Source of the DNA: a virus
Reading direction: 5' to 3' (one strand)
Virus record (IMG/VR): IMGVR_UViG_3300050120_000213
Span: 1-64,000 of that record
Length of the DNA stretch: 64,000 nt
This document shows, one piece after another, positions 49,163-58,700 of the stretch; the first letter of the stretch is position 1; each line of letters begins with the position of its first letter. The translations under genes were made by a program, and so were the position numbers. The notes under the pieces were generated by a model that was not told the DNA's origin, did not search any database, and saw only the letters and a program-made list of their open reading frames with translations.

Positions 49163-49894
49163 CTACGTTCCTGCTACTGGTGCACTGGTATCTGTACCCG
49201 GTGCCGAGGAAACATGTACGTGATCGATTAGGGAAATCCCCCCAGCAATCACATCTCCTATCACCGTAAGTGGGCCATTTAATGAGGCGTTATAGGCGGT
49301 TGCCCCTTCGCCTTGACTAAGCTGCCCATCTAAAACAATGGAGGGCACTTTAAGCGTAACGGTAGAGGGGGCAGTCATCGTAATACTACTCCCGTCCATT
49401 GCTACCGAGGTACTACCAATCGTCGCCACAATCGAAGTCGGGTGTAGCACCACTGTAGCCCCACTCCCAGTATCACGAATCGTCACCCCATTAGGGGCAT
49501 AGATTGTTACTTGAGCCGGATCGACCGCTACCCAATTCTTATTGCCTAGGGGCATAAAGAAAATCGATTCTAAATTCCCAGGGGTGGAGAGATCAGGAAT
49601 ACCGCCACCTTGTCCACTGGTATATCCGAGTCGCGCATCACAGGGAATAACAACCCCGAGATCGGTAGCTTTAATCGGGTAGCGAACGTACTCAGGCCCA
49701 AACAGGGGAATCGTCACGGTGGGCAGGGTATAAAGCCCACTAACATCAAAGGCCACTGTGATTAGAGCACCCTCTACTGCTATGACGTGGCAAGGCAGTG
49801 CTTTCCCCGTCAACTGCACGGCGTCCATAATCTGGGCCGTTACGCCTGCTGGCAAACTGCGAGCAAGCGGGGTTTTTAGATGGTCGGTTGCCAT
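49163..49894 (-). CDS. Baseplate spike protein (gpV-like)
   Basis: 243 residues. OB-like N-terminal part, beta-helix repeats (VTIYAPNGVTIRD, SIVATIGSTSV), then a C-terminal DHVHVSS, the HxH iron-binding tip typical of phage membrane-puncturing spikes. Confidence 0.82.
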   Translation of the reverse strand: MATDHLKTPLARSLPAGVTAQIMDAVQLTGKALPCHVIAVEGALITVAFDVSGLYTLPTVTIPLFGPEYVRYPIKATDLGVVIPCDARLGYTSGQGGGIPDLSTPGNLESIFFMPLGNKNWVAVDPAQVTIYAPNGVTIRDTGSGATVVLHPTSIVATIGSTSVAMDGSSITMTAPSTVTLKVPSIVLDGQLSQGEGATAYNASLNGPLTVIGDVIAGGISLIDHVHVSSAPGTDTSAPVAGT

Positions 49895-51117
49895 TATTGA
49901 GTAAACCCATAAATGTTATTGCTGGCGTTCTTATAAACAAAAGGCAGCGCCGCCACGGGAGAAGTCGAAGCCTGCAAAAAAATTAAATCATACAATGTGC
50001 ACCACGCAGTACCGGAGGCATTACGACTGTCGCCAACGTGCCGCACGCTTTTTACAAAGAAAACCCCAGAAAACACGGACCCGTCTTTCTGGGTGCTGTT
50101 AAACGGGTTCGTGCCCGCCTGAGAAGCCGCGCCACCTGTAATGGTGCCTTGTGCTGGCGGTAGCTTGATGTAATCCCCAGCTTGAATATCAGCCCTTAAC
50201 ACCGTTGTAACTTGTACCTCCCCTGGGGAATTCCAAGTCGGCTGCCCGATCATGTCTTGGAACGCAATGGGGATTGGCGTTGTCTGGGTGCTGTTATCAT
50301 TAACGTAAAGAACCCCACCTTGTAGGAGGATACTTATCCCACCATACGTGGAATTCTGTGCCGTGAAATAGATGTTATTCGCTGGGGTAGGGCCAGCAAT
50401 AATGGAAACGCTCACGTCGTTAATAAACTGTGCGAACTGCTGCAACGTCTGGAAATACCCGACCTTCGCAGCGCCTGAATTCCAAACCAGATTTGCATTT
50501 ACTTCCCCCGCCACATTCAGTTGGGGAAATGCAGTGCTCAAAGTCGTGGTGATAGCCTGCATGATGGGCTGGCCTTGCTGCCAATTGAAAATCAAATTGG
50601 CCGGGGTATCGCCAGTTACCGGGATCAGACCAGCAGCCCCACCAGCAGCTTGGCTATAGGCTGTAGCTGATCCCCCCGGGATGATGTACGCACATAACGA
50701 TTGCTCGGTGCCGATCCAGTTACCAAAAGCCCGTAAGATCTGCCCGCTAGTAATCAACCCTGTTTGTTGCGGGTTCGCCAACGGCAGGCCCTTCGCCATA
50801 CCGGCTTCTACCGATATAAATTTTCCATTCAGGTACGAAGCTTGATTGATCTGAGCCAGCGGCACGCCGTAAATCTTAACGTATGGGCTAGCCTTAGTAT
50901 AAGGAATGTGCATAGCGGTTGTGGATATATCCACCTCCACACGCTGCGCAGCCAAGTTACTACCACCCACGGAAAACACCGTGGCTTGAGGATTTAGCGT
51001 GGTCCAAGTACTAGCGTTTGGGTCGGAGCTAAGAGAGAACCCCACGTTTTGCACAGGGCTAGGCACCAGAATTTTTCCGGTGGAGGGGTCAACAACCTTG
51101 ATTCGATAATAACGCAT
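49894..51117 (-). CDS. Baseplate hub protein
   Basis: 407 residues, beta-rich with GDYIKLPPAQ near the end. Lies between tape measure and spike with TAATG overlap, the usual hub position. Family by context. Confidence 0.65.
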   Translation of the reverse strand: MRYYRIKVVDPSTGKILVPSPVQNVGFSLSSDPNASTWTTLNPQATVFSVGGSNLAAQRVEVDISTTAMHIPYTKASPYVKIYGVPLAQINQASYLNGKFISVEAGMAKGLPLANPQQTGLITSGQILRAFGNWIGTEQSLCAYIIPGGSATAYSQAAGGAAGLIPVTGDTPANLIFNWQQGQPIMQAITTTLSTAFPQLNVAGEVNANLVWNSGAAKVGYFQTLQQFAQFINDVSVSIIAGPTPANNIYFTAQNSTYGGISILLQGGVLYVNDNSTQTTPIPIAFQDMIGQPTWNSPGEVQVTTVLRADIQAGDYIKLPPAQGTITGGAASQAGTNPFNSTQKDGSVFSGVFFVKSVRHVGDSRNASGTAWCTLYDLIFLQASTSPVAALPFVYKNASNNIYGFTQ

Positions 51118-51124
51118 AGTGTTT

Positions 51125-53023
51125 TTATTGAACTAGGCTTGCGCCAGTCACAGAAACATCGGCACCAGGGGCGGTGTTTACCGTTACCCCGATGTTTTGC
51201 TGGGGTGTAACGGTGTTATTTGCTTTTCTAGGGGCGTCTTGGTCATTGTTCATACGCGGGCCGAAAATCTGATTGCCACCCCCCTCACGGAACAGGCTCT
51301 TGATGTAGTTGGCGTATTCCGTCATCTTTACGGACGCGGCACTAGGTGGCACTCCGGTGTGGTTGGGAGTTTGCGTAGCTGGCTGCACTCCGGTAGGAGT
51401 GGGAGTTTGCGTAGCTGGCTGGGCGGCAGAATTAGAGGGATCGTAATCCGCTAAGTTTAAGTCCACCCCATACGCGTCATACTTATTCAAATAATCTGAG
51501 GTTTCTTTCGGCAAAAACTGATCCCACTGGTCGCCATGCCCAGCGTGCCACACACCTTTCTTATCCTTGTACCCGTTGATATCCTTGTCGAGATTGCCCT
51601 CACCCCAATCGTAAGCGGCGAGAGCTTTTCTCATATCCCCGAACTTGGCAAGATCGTGCTGCAACAACTTTTGGGCAGCACCCCGTGAAGCCTTTTCATC
51701 AAATGGGTCAACTCCGTACTGCTTAGCAGTATCGTCCATTAACTGATAGGCCCCCTTAGCATGGCTATTGGGGTTTTCTGCGTTGGGATTATTGTCACTC
51801 TCAATGCCCTTGACCGAATCGAGCAGTGCGTTCCAGCTACTAGTAGCCCCACCAGCCGAGGGGGCAAGCCCTTCTGGTTGTCCCGCTTCAGTGTGATTTT
51901 TCTTCCATCCACCCAATACGTTATCCCAGATCCAGTCCCCAGCTTTTTGAAATCCACCCACTACGCCAGGGGCGTAAGGCTCGCCCTCTTTGTGGGGTGG
52001 AGACGCAACGGCATCAACTAAATTTGCAGCGCCTGCTATCAAGCTGACGCTAAGTTTAGTGGCAGCATCAGACCAGCGATCTAATGCGGGGGTGAGCTTA
52101 ATAACAGCAGCATCAAACGCGGTTTCGATTTCTTTGAAATTGGCAGCTTGGTGCGTGTCAAACGCGCTAGCTTCGTCAGCCTGTGATTGGCTAACCCCCA
52201 TTTCTTTCCAATGCGAATTGAATTGATCTTGCGCTTTGTCAAGTTCGCCGCTATTAGCGTACGAACCCAGGTTCCGCATTTGGTCGGGGCTGTAGAAATT
52301 CGTGTAGCCGAACGCCTGCGCTTGTGTCAGCGCAAAAGCAGGGCTGGTCTTTTCCCATTCGGAATACTGCTTGCCTACGCGCTTAGCGAAGTCAAACTGT
52401 AATTCTTCAGCGTCTTCGCTGTTGATTTGCTTGCTGGTGATGCCAGCATTCAAGAGTGGAGTTTGCTGAGTAACGTCTTCCTTAGCGTTTTCCATTGACT
52501 CTAGATCATTGGAATTTAAGCCAAATCTCTTGAAAAATGTGTTGAAAGCGGATTCTTTGCCGAGTTCGAGACCTAGACCACGACTGGAGGAATTCTGGGC
52601 GGCCACGCTACTGGCGGAAAGTAACGTGCTGCCGAATATCGTCGCGCCCAGCCCACCAATAGCCCCGGCCAAACCACCAAACGCCGAGAAATTGATCGAG
52701 CCGCGCACCAGACCTTGCATGAATTTGGAGCTTTTCTCGATTTCTTTCGAGATATTGCCCCACGACTTCTCGCTGGCCTTAGCGTTCTTGGTGATGAGAT
52801 CGAAAGCACGGGGTACAGCAGGGTCTTTCGCACCCTTTTGTACCCTATCAAAAGCAGTCCCCGCCGACTCAAACGCGTTCTTAACCCCGCCGATTTCTTT
52901 ATTGACGGATGCCCAGGCTTCGGGGTTGTTCTTTAAATGTTCGCGGTAGGCGTTGAATTTATCCGCAAACACGTCAAAGTCTTCGCTATCGACTTCGATC
53001 TTGATAATTGGTTTATCAGCCAC
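51125..53023 (-). CDS. Tape measure protein with lytic transglycosylase domain
   Basis: 632 residues. N-terminal helical region, hydrophobic Gly/Ala stretch (about 115-140), then a soluble-lytic-transglycosylase-like domain SVKGIESDNNPNAENPNSHA...AYQLMDDTA...LAAYDWGEGNL (about 405-490). A duplicated Pro/Thr linker QPATQTPxxTGV follows. Sets tail length and probably opens peptidoglycan at infection. Confidence 0.8.
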   Translation of the reverse strand: MADKPIIKIEVDSEDFDVFADKFNAYREHLKNNPEAWASVNKEIGGVKNAFESAGTAFDRVQKGAKDPAVPRAFDLITKNAKASEKSWGNISKEIEKSSKFMQGLVRGSINFSAFGGLAGAIGGLGATIFGSTLLSASSVAAQNSSSRGLGLELGKESAFNTFFKRFGLNSNDLESMENAKEDVTQQTPLLNAGITSKQINSEDAEELQFDFAKRVGKQYSEWEKTSPAFALTQAQAFGYTNFYSPDQMRNLGSYANSGELDKAQDQFNSHWKEMGVSQSQADEASAFDTHQAANFKEIETAFDAAVIKLTPALDRWSDAATKLSVSLIAGAANLVDAVASPPHKEGEPYAPGVVGGFQKAGDWIWDNVLGGWKKNHTEAGQPEGLAPSAGGATSSWNALLDSVKGIESDNNPNAENPNSHAKGAYQLMDDTAKQYGVDPFDEKASRGAAQKLLQHDLAKFGDMRKALAAYDWGEGNLDKDINGYKDKKGVWHAGHGDQWDQFLPKETSDYLNKYDAYGVDLNLADYDPSNSAAQPATQTPTPTGVQPATQTPNHTGVPPSAASVKMTEYANYIKSLFREGGGNQIFGPRMNNDQDAPRKANNTVTPQQNIGVTVNTAPGADVSVTGASLVQ

Positions 53024-53039
53024 GGCGGTTTCCTATTCG

Positions 53040-53053
53040 TGCAATCAATTGCA
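53040..53053. repeat. Palindromic site, copy 23 (CA centre)
   Basis: TGCAATCAATTGCA, 4 nt past the stop of the frameshift extension. Confidence 0.9.
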
Positions 53054-53057
53054 AAAC

Positions 53058-53746
53058 TTAGCGCCCCCGCTTAGACTTCAACGCCGCCAAAATGTAACGC
53101 TGTCGGTACTGCTGGGCCTCTATAAAACCAAAATCATAAATGGACTGGCCGAAGAACTGTTCGAATCCTTCCTCACTTACCCATGTCAGGATGGTACTGA
53201 CGAGACTATCGGCGTCACGCCAGTACTGTCTACTGGTGTCAAGGTCGGCAAGGAAGCTTTGTACGCGGTACAGTCCAACGACGTAGTTTGCCCATCCCAG
53301 AATTTCGTCATCCCAGCTAAAGCTTTTACCTTTTCTGGCGTTCTGTGCATGACAGAAGCCAAAGTAAAAAAAACTAACGCATTAGTGACCTCCGACACTT
53401 CGCTATCGTTCAACAGGTTTTGCCGGGTAGCCTCGTACATGGGCAATGTGTTCCACCCGTTATCGCTGGGTAGCATCACGTTAGTCAGGCGATAAATTTC
53501 ATTCATCAAACCCTTCTCGACACCCTCGGGGCCTCCCCACAAACCGTCTTCGATGGAGACTTGCTTTAAGATCATGTACGCCACGCGGGGGCCAGCCAAC
53601 GAACCCAGCCCCTCGGCGTACACGCGCGCAAAGGCTTTCGAGATTGGCAGAAAGTACTTTTCGAAAATCGCATACGAAATCGGGGTTGCGTGTACCCAAC
53701 CGCTCTCTAGCGGGATAACGAGATTCAGGGCTTTGTCGATTTTCAT
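53058..53746 (-). CDS. Tail assembly chaperone, -1 frameshift fusion
   Basis: At U8 (53366-53373, codons GTT TTT TTT) a -1 shift joins the first 127 residues to a 102-residue extension ending at 53058. The extension is strongly protein-like (SFSWDDEILGWANYV, FFGQSIYDFGFIEAQQYR). The arrangement is known for tail chaperones such as lambda G-GT. Product 229 residues. Confidence 0.75.
53186..53746 (-). CDS. Tail assembly chaperone, unshifted form
   Basis: 186 residues in the zero frame. Residues 1-127 (WGGPEGVEKGLMNEI, NGWNTLPMYEATRQNLL) are well formed. The last 59 residues overlap the alternate frame and look poorer in composition. The U8 run could also be a plain indel. Confidence 0.7.
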   Translation of the reverse strand: MKIDKALNLVIPLESGWVHATPISYAIFEKYFLPISKAFARVYAEGLGSLAGPRVAYMILKQVSIEDGLWGGPEGVEKGLMNEIYRLTNVMLPSDNGWNTLPMYEATRQNLLNDSEVSEVTNALVFFTLASVMHRTPEKVKALAGMTKFWDGQTTSLDCTAYKASLPTLTPVDSTGVTPIVSSVPS

Positions 53747-53772
53747 TTGGTCTCACTCATTGAGTACGAAGT

Positions 53773-53791
53773 AAAAACCCCCGTTAGGGGG
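53773..53791 (-). terminator. Rho-independent terminator
   Basis: CCCCC/GGGGG stem, TAAC loop, U5; after the tail tube gene. Confidence 0.88.
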
Positions 53792-53822
53792 CTTATGGAC
53801 TGCTGCCCAACTGCAGGCTATG

Positions 53823-54269
53823 TTACAGCAAATTCCAGAGCGCGTTATTCACCAGCCAGTAGCCGCGAATCGTGACGGCAAACCCCGCATCTTCACCGCT
53901 AAGATTCAATTCACGAACCCCTTCGAGGGCGCAGTTCACAATCGGAAACACCGGTAGCGAGGTGGTGTCGGTAATCACCGTACCATTGCCCAGAACCGTG
54001 GTGTCCTGCATCTGGGATTGGTACTGTGCGGCGAGACCATTGGTTTTCAAGATGTTCATGGTGAGCGTGATCATCTGATACGGCTCGGGGGACGTGACCG
54101 CCCCCGTCATCGTCTGCACAAAGGTCGTCGCCTCACCGTCAAGGGCCAACCGGATGCCTTCTTTATTCAAGAATGGCGCGGTGACGTTGAGGTTTGGAAA
54201 ATCAGTCCAAACCACACTCGCCCGCAACCGGTTAAGCGTGCCCTGGGGGATAAGAGGATTCGTAGCCAT
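53823..54269 (-). CDS. Tail tube protein
   Basis: 148 residues, beta-rich, with LTMNILKTNGLAAQYQSQMQ and ELNLSGEDAGFAVTIRGYW. Small and directly after the sheath, as for contractile tail tubes. Confidence 0.75.
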   Translation of the reverse strand: MATNPLIPQGTLNRLRASVVWTDFPNLNVTAPFLNKEGIRLALDGEATTFVQTMTGAVTSPEPYQMITLTMNILKTNGLAAQYQSQMQDTTVLGNGTVITDTTSLPVFPIVNCALEGVRELNLSGEDAGFAVTIRGYWLVNNALWNLL

Positions 54270-54283
54270 GATCTAGTTACCCT

Positions 54284-55663
54284 TTAAGCGATGTTCGAAA
54301 CATTCAGGTTGAACAAGATCTGTTCAAATCCGCGAGCAGGCGTGTACAGGGCAGCCATACCCCCGTAGATACCCTCAGAGAACGTGCTGGGGTTAGCCGC
54401 CGTCCACGTTGCAAACGGTATCGCATTGACCACCACGTTACCGACGTACAACCCTGCCGACACGTTGTTAGCAAACGTGGTCGGGTCAAGCTGGGTTTGT
54501 ATCAACTGACCCAGTGCCAGCCCGAACGAAATGGCTTGCTGCATAGTCTGCACCGCCGACGCCTGCAAGCGATTCACGCCTTGCTGGTCGTAGTACAGCG
54601 GGTTGATCGTGGTATTCGAACCGTTAATGATCGTGTTCGAAATATTCAGGTCAAGGTTAATCTGTGTCCAATCAGCCGAATACCAGTAGTTCCACGGGTT
54701 GCCGTCAGGCATATTGCCCCACTGCAACATGGTATTGCTGATACCCCCTTCGGCACCGGTCGCCACGAAGTTGACGTTGCTCGACTTGAACGAGGTCAAT
54801 TGCGGCCCAGTCCACGTACCAGCAGTCACACCCACGAGGAACGTGAAGCACAGCGGCGGTACTTTGTTCGAAGACGAGGGATTCGCATTCAGCGTGGCCC
54901 AAAACATCGCCGCCATACTGTACTCATCAGCGGGCAGTGCCGGGGTCACCGATTCGATCATGACCGGGCAGCACTTGTTCAAGCCGTTGCTGGTCAGGCT
55001 GGCGAAAGTGCTGAGCGTCACCGTGGTGTAGAAATACACCTTGGCGGTGGTGGAATTGAAGTTAGCCACGAACGGGGCGTACGTCGCATCGGCATCCCAA
55101 CCACGCGGGATTAGATACGAGTAGAAGAAACCCGGATTTGCGATGATGTACGCGTCGAGCGCGGCAATACCAGCGGCGGCAGTGTTCGGACCCAACTCCA
55201 GCACATACACCGAAAGCTGCCCCGGCTGGTCATAAAACGTGTTGACCATCGCGCTCAGCACCGAAGTGTTCGTCGCTACCACCGTGCCTGCAACAGTCTG
55301 CGTGCCCGGGTTAGCCACCAACGCGTAGGTGAAGGTCGTCGTGCTGGCAATCGTACACGCGAACGTGCCGTTATAACCAGCAGGGGTTACACCAGCGACC
55401 GTAAGGTTGATAGTCTCCCCGACAGGGTATCCGTGGGCCACCGCGCACGTGGCCGTCACCACAGACGAGAGCCACGTCAAACTGGTAATCGCCTGTGGTG
55501 TAGGTAACAGCGGCGTCAGGTCGCCTTGTGCGGTTAGCAGGCTGTACGTGCCCGTGGGCAGATTAGTACCCCCCTGCGAGATCAACGCGCCTGTGCGCTG
55601 CAGCTTATTCGGAGCAGGCGCAATCGTCTGTGATACGTTAACTTGTACGATGGCGTTAGTCAT
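54284..55663 (-). CDS. Tail sheath protein with inserted small beta domain
   Basis: 459 residues. GFFYSYLIPRGWDAD, DWTQINLDLNISNTIINGSN and a C-terminal GFEQILFNLNVSNI fit sheath proteins. Residues about 70-130 contain the shared insert HGYPVGETINLTVAGVTPAG. Confidence 0.82.
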   Translation of the reverse strand: MTNAIVQVNVSQTIAPAPNKLQRTGALISQGGTNLPTGTYSLLTAQGDLTPLLPTPQAITSLTWLSSVVTATCAVAHGYPVGETINLTVAGVTPAGYNGTFACTIASTTTFTYALVANPGTQTVAGTVVATNTSVLSAMVNTFYDQPGQLSVYVLELGPNTAAAGIAALDAYIIANPGFFYSYLIPRGWDADATYAPFVANFNSTTAKVYFYTTVTLSTFASLTSNGLNKCCPVMIESVTPALPADEYSMAAMFWATLNANPSSSNKVPPLCFTFLVGVTAGTWTGPQLTSFKSSNVNFVATGAEGGISNTMLQWGNMPDGNPWNYWYSADWTQINLDLNISNTIINGSNTTINPLYYDQQGVNRLQASAVQTMQQAISFGLALGQLIQTQLDPTTFANNVSAGLYVGNVVVNAIPFATWTAANPSTFSEGIYGGMAALYTPARGFEQILFNLNVSNIA

Positions 55664-55701
55664 TGCCGATCCTTATATAGTGGGGGGTTCTAAGCTGGGG
55701 C

Positions 55702-56067
55702 TTAAGCAAACGAAACTGAAGCCACGCCCGCCGTACCGACCACAACCACAATACCGTTTGCGCACGGCCAGTCGAGATCAACGATCTGTCCTTCGGTGGT
55801 GGTAGCTGCTTGCCAAATCAGCGTGGCGGCACCAATACCTCCCACAGTGGCGGTGTCATAAACACCACACACACCGGTAGCAGCGGTGGTAAAACTCACA
55901 CGCGCTACACGACCAGCAGCGGCCTTGACCACGTTGTTGCCAGCGGCAAGATTAAGCTTTGAGCTAGTACCACCACGGGTCACGCGAAGATCACCAGCCG
56001 CGCCAACATTGGTGGTAACCAGTGCGCCAGCGGGATTCTTGGAATTCAGATTCAACGGGGTTTGCAT
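55702..56067 (-). CDS. Small structural protein
   Basis: 121 residues, beta-rich and Ala/Gly/Val/Thr-rich (RVARVSFTTAATGVCGVYDT). Could be a decoration or fibre-like virion protein. Family not certain. Confidence 0.6.
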   Translation of the reverse strand: MQTPLNLNSKNPAGALVTTNVGAAGDLRVTRGGTSSKLNLAAGNNVVKAAAGRVARVSFTTAATGVCGVYDTATVGGIGAATLIWQAATTTEGQIVDLDWPCANGIVVVVGTAGVASVSFA

Positions 56068-56100
56068 TTTGTGGCTCCTAAGAAAATACTAATGAAATTA

Positions 56101-57087
56101 CTAGTCAGCGAAACCGAAGGTCGGGATGCACTTTAAGATCAGTTGCCGAGCGATGTTACGTGCCCGAACCTGATAGTAATTGATCTCCAACTCAAACACC
56201 TTTTTCTGCGCCAGGATGGTTAGCTCGGACTGCGTTCGCTTCTCATCCTGCATCACTGGGGTGTTGCACAGACCCCAAACACTGGGGTTATCAAGACTGT
56301 TCTGAAACAGGTAGTCTTGAAAGTCCAAGGCGTTGTAGTTCCTTAAACCGTACAGCGTGATCTTAACCTTTTCACGTACTAACTGGGAATGCGTACCTGT
56401 GCGATCCCAAAATGGGGCTGCGCCGATTGCTCGTGTGCTATCAGGGGGAATATGCACCGAGGCATAGGGCGGTTCTAGGTTTTCTTGCACTAAAAATGAC
56501 GGATACATCGGCATGAACTTATTCAGTGCCAGCCAAATCGGCAAGCTATTACTCACCACCACATTGGTGGCATCAAAATCTTCTAGGCAATCGACCAGTT
56601 GGGAAGCCAGCGCGGGGTAAACAGCGTCCCCTGTGTAGTGGAACAGGCCCGCTTGCTGGTAGAACGACTCACGGCGATTGAAGGCAAAACGTAGCCCTTC
56701 AAACTCACCGATATACATCACGCAGGGGCCTACCTTATTGAAGTCTTGTACCTCGCTTTCAGCGGTAAAGGTCACGCTTCTTACGGCGATGCTCTCATCC
56801 TCATTCTGCTTGACTTGAGTGGCGTAGTGCAGCGACCCAGGCACGCAGATAACTGGCGCGGGGGGCGGGCCACCCCCATCCGGCACAGAGTAGGAATACG
56901 CGCCACCCAGCGCCATGTCACTCACTAAGTCCGAGCGCACCCAGAATACATAGCGGTCTAGCGGTAGAATCAGCTTCACATACAACGTGAATGTGATTTG
57001 TTGGCTAGCAGAAAGCGTATCCAGCCCCTCTTTTAGCGGGCCTTGGAGAGGGTTGGCACTATTGATACTTTCTGCTATGGAGGGCAT
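56101..57087 (-). CDS. Virion protein, neck/tail completion
   Basis: 328 residues, mixed alpha/beta, EVQDFNKVGPCVMYIGEFEGLRF and AFNRRESFYQQ. Position between the connector set and sheath suggests a tail-terminator or neck role. Confidence 0.55.
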   Translation of the reverse strand: MPSIAESINSANPLQGPLKEGLDTLSASQQITFTLYVKLILPLDRYVFWVRSDLVSDMALGGAYSYSVPDGGGPPPAPVICVPGSLHYATQVKQNEDESIAVRSVTFTAESEVQDFNKVGPCVMYIGEFEGLRFAFNRRESFYQQAGLFHYTGDAVYPALASQLVDCLEDFDATNVVVSNSLPIWLALNKFMPMYPSFLVQENLEPPYASVHIPPDSTRAIGAAPFWDRTGTHSQLVREKVKITLYGLRNYNALDFQDYLFQNSLDNPSVWGLCNTPVMQDEKRTQSELTILAQKKVFELEINYYQVRARNIARQLILKCIPTFGFAD

Positions 57088-57097
57088 GTTAGCTCAC

Positions 57098-57111
57098 TGC
57101 AATTGATTGCA
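57098..57111. repeat. Palindromic site, copy 24 (TG centre)
   Basis: TGCAATTGATTGCA between genes, 4 nt past the stop of the 57116-57616 gene. Confidence 0.9.
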
Positions 57112-57115
57112 AAAT

Positions 57116-57616
57116 TTAGTCGTCTTCAATCCACGCTTTCATGGAATTCTGATATAGCCCTGTATCGATAAAAGACGGACGTGGCGAGCCACGACTGATC
57201 TTGAGGCGGTGATTGACCCCCCGCTGGGCGGCCTTGGTTGGGACGCCTGCCACCCCAGCAGCCTCGACTTCGTTCTCATCTAGGAAGGTGCGGAATTCCT
57301 GCTGCAAATTTTCCATTGCAGACTCAAGCGGGAAAGCGGTAGGGGGAGCGCCCAAACTGAGATTAACAATCGCCCCCGAGATCGCCTTCTCAAACTCCAT
57401 GGTAATCACCGGCATCTGTTGCTCTACGAAGGTATCCATGATGTGGTACTCATCTTCGAGCCACTCTGCTACATCCCCGGTGGTTACTTGCTTGTCACTG
57501 CCAAAACTTTTGGCCTTGTGGGGCTTGTTACGCTTTCCAGGCTTAGCATGGGAAACTTTCTGCGTAGGTGTGTCGTGAGCGTAGGGCAGTACCACCACCC
57601 CCAGAACGAGCTTCAT
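57116..57616 (-). CDS. Head-tail connector/completion protein
   Basis: 166 residues. Basic start, helical centre, and RGSPRPSFIDTGLYQNSMKAWI, an end seen in gpG/HK97 gp10-type completion proteins. Confidence 0.65.
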   Translation of the reverse strand: MKLVLGVVVLPYAHDTPTQKVSHAKPGKRNKPHKAKSFGSDKQVTTGDVAEWLEDEYHIMDTFVEQQMPVITMEFEKAISGAIVNLSLGAPPTAFPLESAMENLQQEFRTFLDENEVEAAGVAGVPTKAAQRGVNHRLKISRGSPRPSFIDTGLYQNSMKAWIEDD

Positions 57617-58068
57617 TACGAGAGACCCCAGACCGCGCCAAACTTTTGCGCTATCGATAGGTACGTCCGCCCGTAGGGGGTCTTCAGCAATTGCAGGTCG
57701 AACAGCGTCAAGTCGCCCAGCGAATCGGGTACTTTAAGTGAGGTGGAAGTCGATACGTCTGCCGTAGAGGCCACCACCCCTGAGACGAACCCGGTGATGT
57801 TGAACTTCTTACGTAGATCTTCAAAATAGGTGCTACACATCTGGTCATTAGCCCAGTTGATCAGGTAGTCACCCGCGAAGTTATACACCGCGAGGTTGTA
57901 ATACGTGAGGCTGTGGATCTTGATTAACGGGTTCACCGTGTCCAGCGCTATGCAAAATGCCGTGGTGATATCGGGGGACGTCAAAGGCAAAGCTGCTACC
58001 GGTACCCCCATCACACTCTGGATGAAGTACTCAAAGTCTGTAATGTTGGCAAAGGTAGCAGGGTACAT
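57616..58068 (-). CDS. Head-tail connector protein
   Basis: 150 residues, helical with DFEYFIQSVMGVP and YNLAVYNFAGDYLINW, the layout of gp6-like connectors. TAATG overlap with the next gene. Confidence 0.65.
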   Translation of the reverse strand: MYPATFANITDFEYFIQSVMGVPVAALPLTSPDITTAFCIALDTVNPLIKIHSLTYYNLAVYNFAGDYLINWANDQMCSTYFEDLRKKFNITGFVSGVVASTADVSTSTSLKVPDSLGDLTLFDLQLLKTPYGRTYLSIAQKFGAVWGLS

Positions 58069-58077
58069 GATGAGCCT

Positions 58078-58599
58078 TTAAGCGTTAGCCGCACGTTCGG
58101 CACCGCGAGCAGCGGCCTTGCTACCGGGCTTAGCCACTTGGATGGTTTCAACCATCTTGGGATCATTGTTGCCCACCTTTTGCTGCTCTTGGATTTCAAC
58201 TTCCATGCCCTGCAGCTTGCTTTCCGAACCCATCAGATTGTTGTCGATCTTGTCGCTCAAGCTGGCCGCCTGATACTTGCGTAGTTCATGGCCGCGTAGT
58301 TCCAGTGCTTCGTCGTTATGCTGGATCGCGTTCATCATCTTTTCGACGTTGATTGGGGTATCGAAGCTATAGCACAGACCGAAAAAACCTTTGGTGCGGT
58401 CGATCTCGCTAACGGGGATCAACCCATACTTGAGGTGCTGGTCAACAATCGCCTCCAGAATCTCGCGGCTGGTGTCTTTGTACACCTGATTTTGCCCACC
58501 CACGGCAATCGTGGTTTTGAACAGTTGCTGCACTTCCGGCACGCGAAAGATGAAATCTTGGACAAACTTAGAGCAGTTCGCAATATACAGCTTGGTCAT
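58078..58599 (-). CDS. Virion-associated protein
   Basis: 173 residues. DTSREILEAIVDQHLKYGLIPVSEI and a Gln/Glu/Ala-rich end. Sits next to the capsid gene, downstream of a terminator. Probably structural. Confidence 0.55.
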   Translation of the reverse strand: MTKLYIANCSKFVQDFIFRVPEVQQLFKTTIAVGGQNQVYKDTSREILEAIVDQHLKYGLIPVSEIDRTKGFFGLCYSFDTPINVEKMMNAIQHNDEALELRGHELRKYQAASLSDKIDNNLMGSESKLQGMEVEIQEQQKVGNNDPKMVETIQVAKPGSKAAARGAERAANA

Positions 58600-58639
58600 G
58601 TTATGTACTCCGTTGTTTATAAAGGTGCGGTTTTAAATG

Positions 58640-58675
58640 CAAAAGCCCGACGCCCATAACGGGAACCGGGCTTTC
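58640..58675 (-). terminator. Rho-independent terminator after the capsid gene
   Basis: AAAGCCCG/CGGGCTTT 8-bp stem, followed by a short U run. Confidence 0.8.
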
Positions 58676-58700
58676 ACATTGTACAGCTACTTTTGGTAGC

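Noticed and set aside
54497-55114. Long plus-strand frame opposite the sheath gene
   Set aside because: Arg/His-rich antisense shadow with no homology I recognise.
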